Below, piece by piece: positions 62,701 through 64,000 of a stretch of 64,000 nt of DNA (position 1 is its first letter; every line of letters begins with the position of its first letter). The stretch covers positions 1 to 64,000 of the forward strand of contig SJOL01005599.1 in assembly GCA_004794785.1 (NCBI GenBank), in the 5' to 3' direction. The DNA comes from Opisthorchis felineus (Eukaryota > Platyhelminthes > Trematoda > Opisthorchiida > Opisthorchiidae). The position numbers and the translations under genes were made by a program. The notes under the pieces are model-generated. The model searched no databases. It had not been told where the DNA came from and saw nothing but the letters and a program-made list of their open reading frames with translations.

Positions 62701-64000
62701 AGTAAAAAACTTTCTATATTTGGATTTTAATGAGCACTCCATAGACAAAGCTGCAGTTGAAACCCATTATCTGTATAATATACCCAACTCCACTGCAGCA
62801 CCTTAAATCTCAGGGCACAAGCATAGGAACTTCTAGTTTCTGAGCTCCTGAATACAAACTGTTGGGAGCCGTTGTGGTATTCTTGTGTCAAATTTAACGA
62901 AACGGATTTCTGTACTTGAGAATTGAGGCTTGTATGACAATATTTGAATCAACAAGTATAAAATTGGAAGACGGCAACCACACAAACAAGGTAGTGTAAG
63001 TCTCCACTGATCGAACCAAGGCACTACTTATAATGTTTGTGAAAACTCTTCGACAACCTTATGAGTAGCATACCACGTTTATGCAATGTATTCAGACATC
63101 AAGAATATTGTACCAACTGAAAAATGCGGCAGTCTAGTGCAACACATTCAGGTAGGAAGCATATCATCAACGGGAGTTTTAGCTGGGTACACGATGAGTC
63201 TCTCGTTGGAACCAAATTTGTACGCAAATGAGTGCATAAGTCAAATAAATCAAGGTACTTTACCAACTGCCACTTATTTGTTTCACCGCATTCATCACAA
63301 AAGCAGACGGTACAGACAGATCTGCATTTATCGTTTTCACAATCAGGGTCAAGGAAATAGTGAAGGGGCTTGAGATTGTTGAAGCATTTTCATTCAAATT
63401 TTTAAGGGCTGTGATATGGGTTCATCTGTTGGATGAAGAAACTTTGTGCTGCTCCTACGAGTCTCCTCCTGTTACTGCGTTAGTTGTTGCCTAACCAATT
63501 AATATGTGTTTTAAAAACCTCACTTTAGTCTCAGCCAGATCCTCTATGCTCATCCTGGAAGACATACAGGCAGATCTATTCAGGCCAATAGTCCTTTTAG
63601 CCCCAAGACAATAGTAACCTGTGAGGTTGCACATTCTACCACAATCAAGCCAGATTACTCCCATTTACCTACTCTGGACCCACTTCAGTTTAGAGTAGCA
63701 TTATGTTTGCCGTGAACACTGATGTTAATCATTATATTAAAAGCCGTTCCAAGTAAAAACATCCACTCGTAAAAAATATCAGAAGACAAATGTGCAGCTG
63801 AGCATATGGGAAGTCATGGCATCCGTTCAGATTCACTATAAGTTAATTATTGTTGGTGGGTTTGAGGATATCTATGTCCAGCGCAAATGTGAAATTCCTC
63901 TGTGATTTCCCACCTGTATTTCTAAGCCTAATATAATAACATATTAACAGAAGACGAAGTTACCTAAAATCTTACTTTTAGAAGTGAAACCTTGATTTAA
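53717..64000. other. No further gene found; probably NPF intron
   Basis: I looked for an acceptor followed by a base completing Arg, then Phe and Gly codons (AG, A or G, TTY, GGN) and found no match, so the second NPF exon may lie beyond the window. No other coding exon is convincing. A minus-strand frame at 57310-57020 has a faint PLE-like look around SWIKITLHFSASLAIK, and a 17-base word in it is shared with PLE fragment 2, but this is weak. An AATAAA at 53974 would serve only an unspliced transcript. Confidence 0.5.
56232..56336. repeat. Imperfect TATC microsatellite
   Basis: About 100 bases of TATC/TATT units with interruptions (tatctatatatctattatctatc). It is a typical slippage-prone tract within the putative NPF intron. 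Confidence 0.85.

Noticed and set aside
1..64000. CRISPR arrays, operons, ribosome binding sites, rRNA genes
   Set aside because: Nothing of the kind is visible; the window is eukaryotic in character.

Overview
The window looks like intronic and intergenic DNA from a flatworm, most likely a digenean trematode. It is A+T-rich, has almost no long open frames, and is full of decayed retroelements. Three things support a flatworm: a neuropeptide F (NPF) exon ending in the platyhelminth-type sequence YxLxGRPR; a tRNA-derived SINE that carries a hammerhead ribozyme, the architecture known from the schistosome Sm-alpha family; and several Penelope-like elements plus an R2-type element. The species cannot be named from the sequence.

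Layout. 1-10.8 kb holds no supported gene. 10.85-11.31 kb is a compound repeat: two direct copies of a ~130-bp unit, with an inverted copy of its second half between them, carrying a hammerhead-core-like motif. A third copy of the motif lies at 25.76-25.87 kb. 13.76-14.88 kb (+) is the 3' half of a Penelope-like element (PLE). 17.71 and 45.20 kb are two copies of one tRNA-derived SINE, the second flanked by a perfect 11-bp target-site duplication. 23.58-23.77 kb is the Sm-alpha-like SINE with the hammerhead; it appears to sit within or beside a second, minus-strand PLE (about 24.85-23.89 kb). 35.73-38.53 kb (+) is an R2-clade non-LTR retrotransposon. It starts exactly at an HDV-like self-cleaving ribozyme fold, then has N-terminal zinc fingers, a Myb-like segment and a reverse transcriptase, and loses its 3' end before the endonuclease. 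41.52-43.52 kb (-) is a third PLE with N-terminal and RT blocks. 53.49-53.71 kb (+) is the first coding exon of an NPF precursor.

Function. The only confident host coding sequence is the NPF exon: signal peptide, dibasic site, then a PP-fold-type peptide that stops inside the penultimate Arg codon at a canonical splice donor. The exon carrying the final Phe, the amidation Gly and the dibasic cleavage site was not found before the window end. A second, weaker host candidate is a 39-codon terminal exon at 22.19 kb. Everything else recognisable is mobile-element debris, and ribozyme structures recur in it: one HDV-like in R2, one hammerhead in a SINE, and at least three hammerhead-like motifs in the PLE-type repeats. 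All family assignments come from motif recognition by eye; none was tested by database search.
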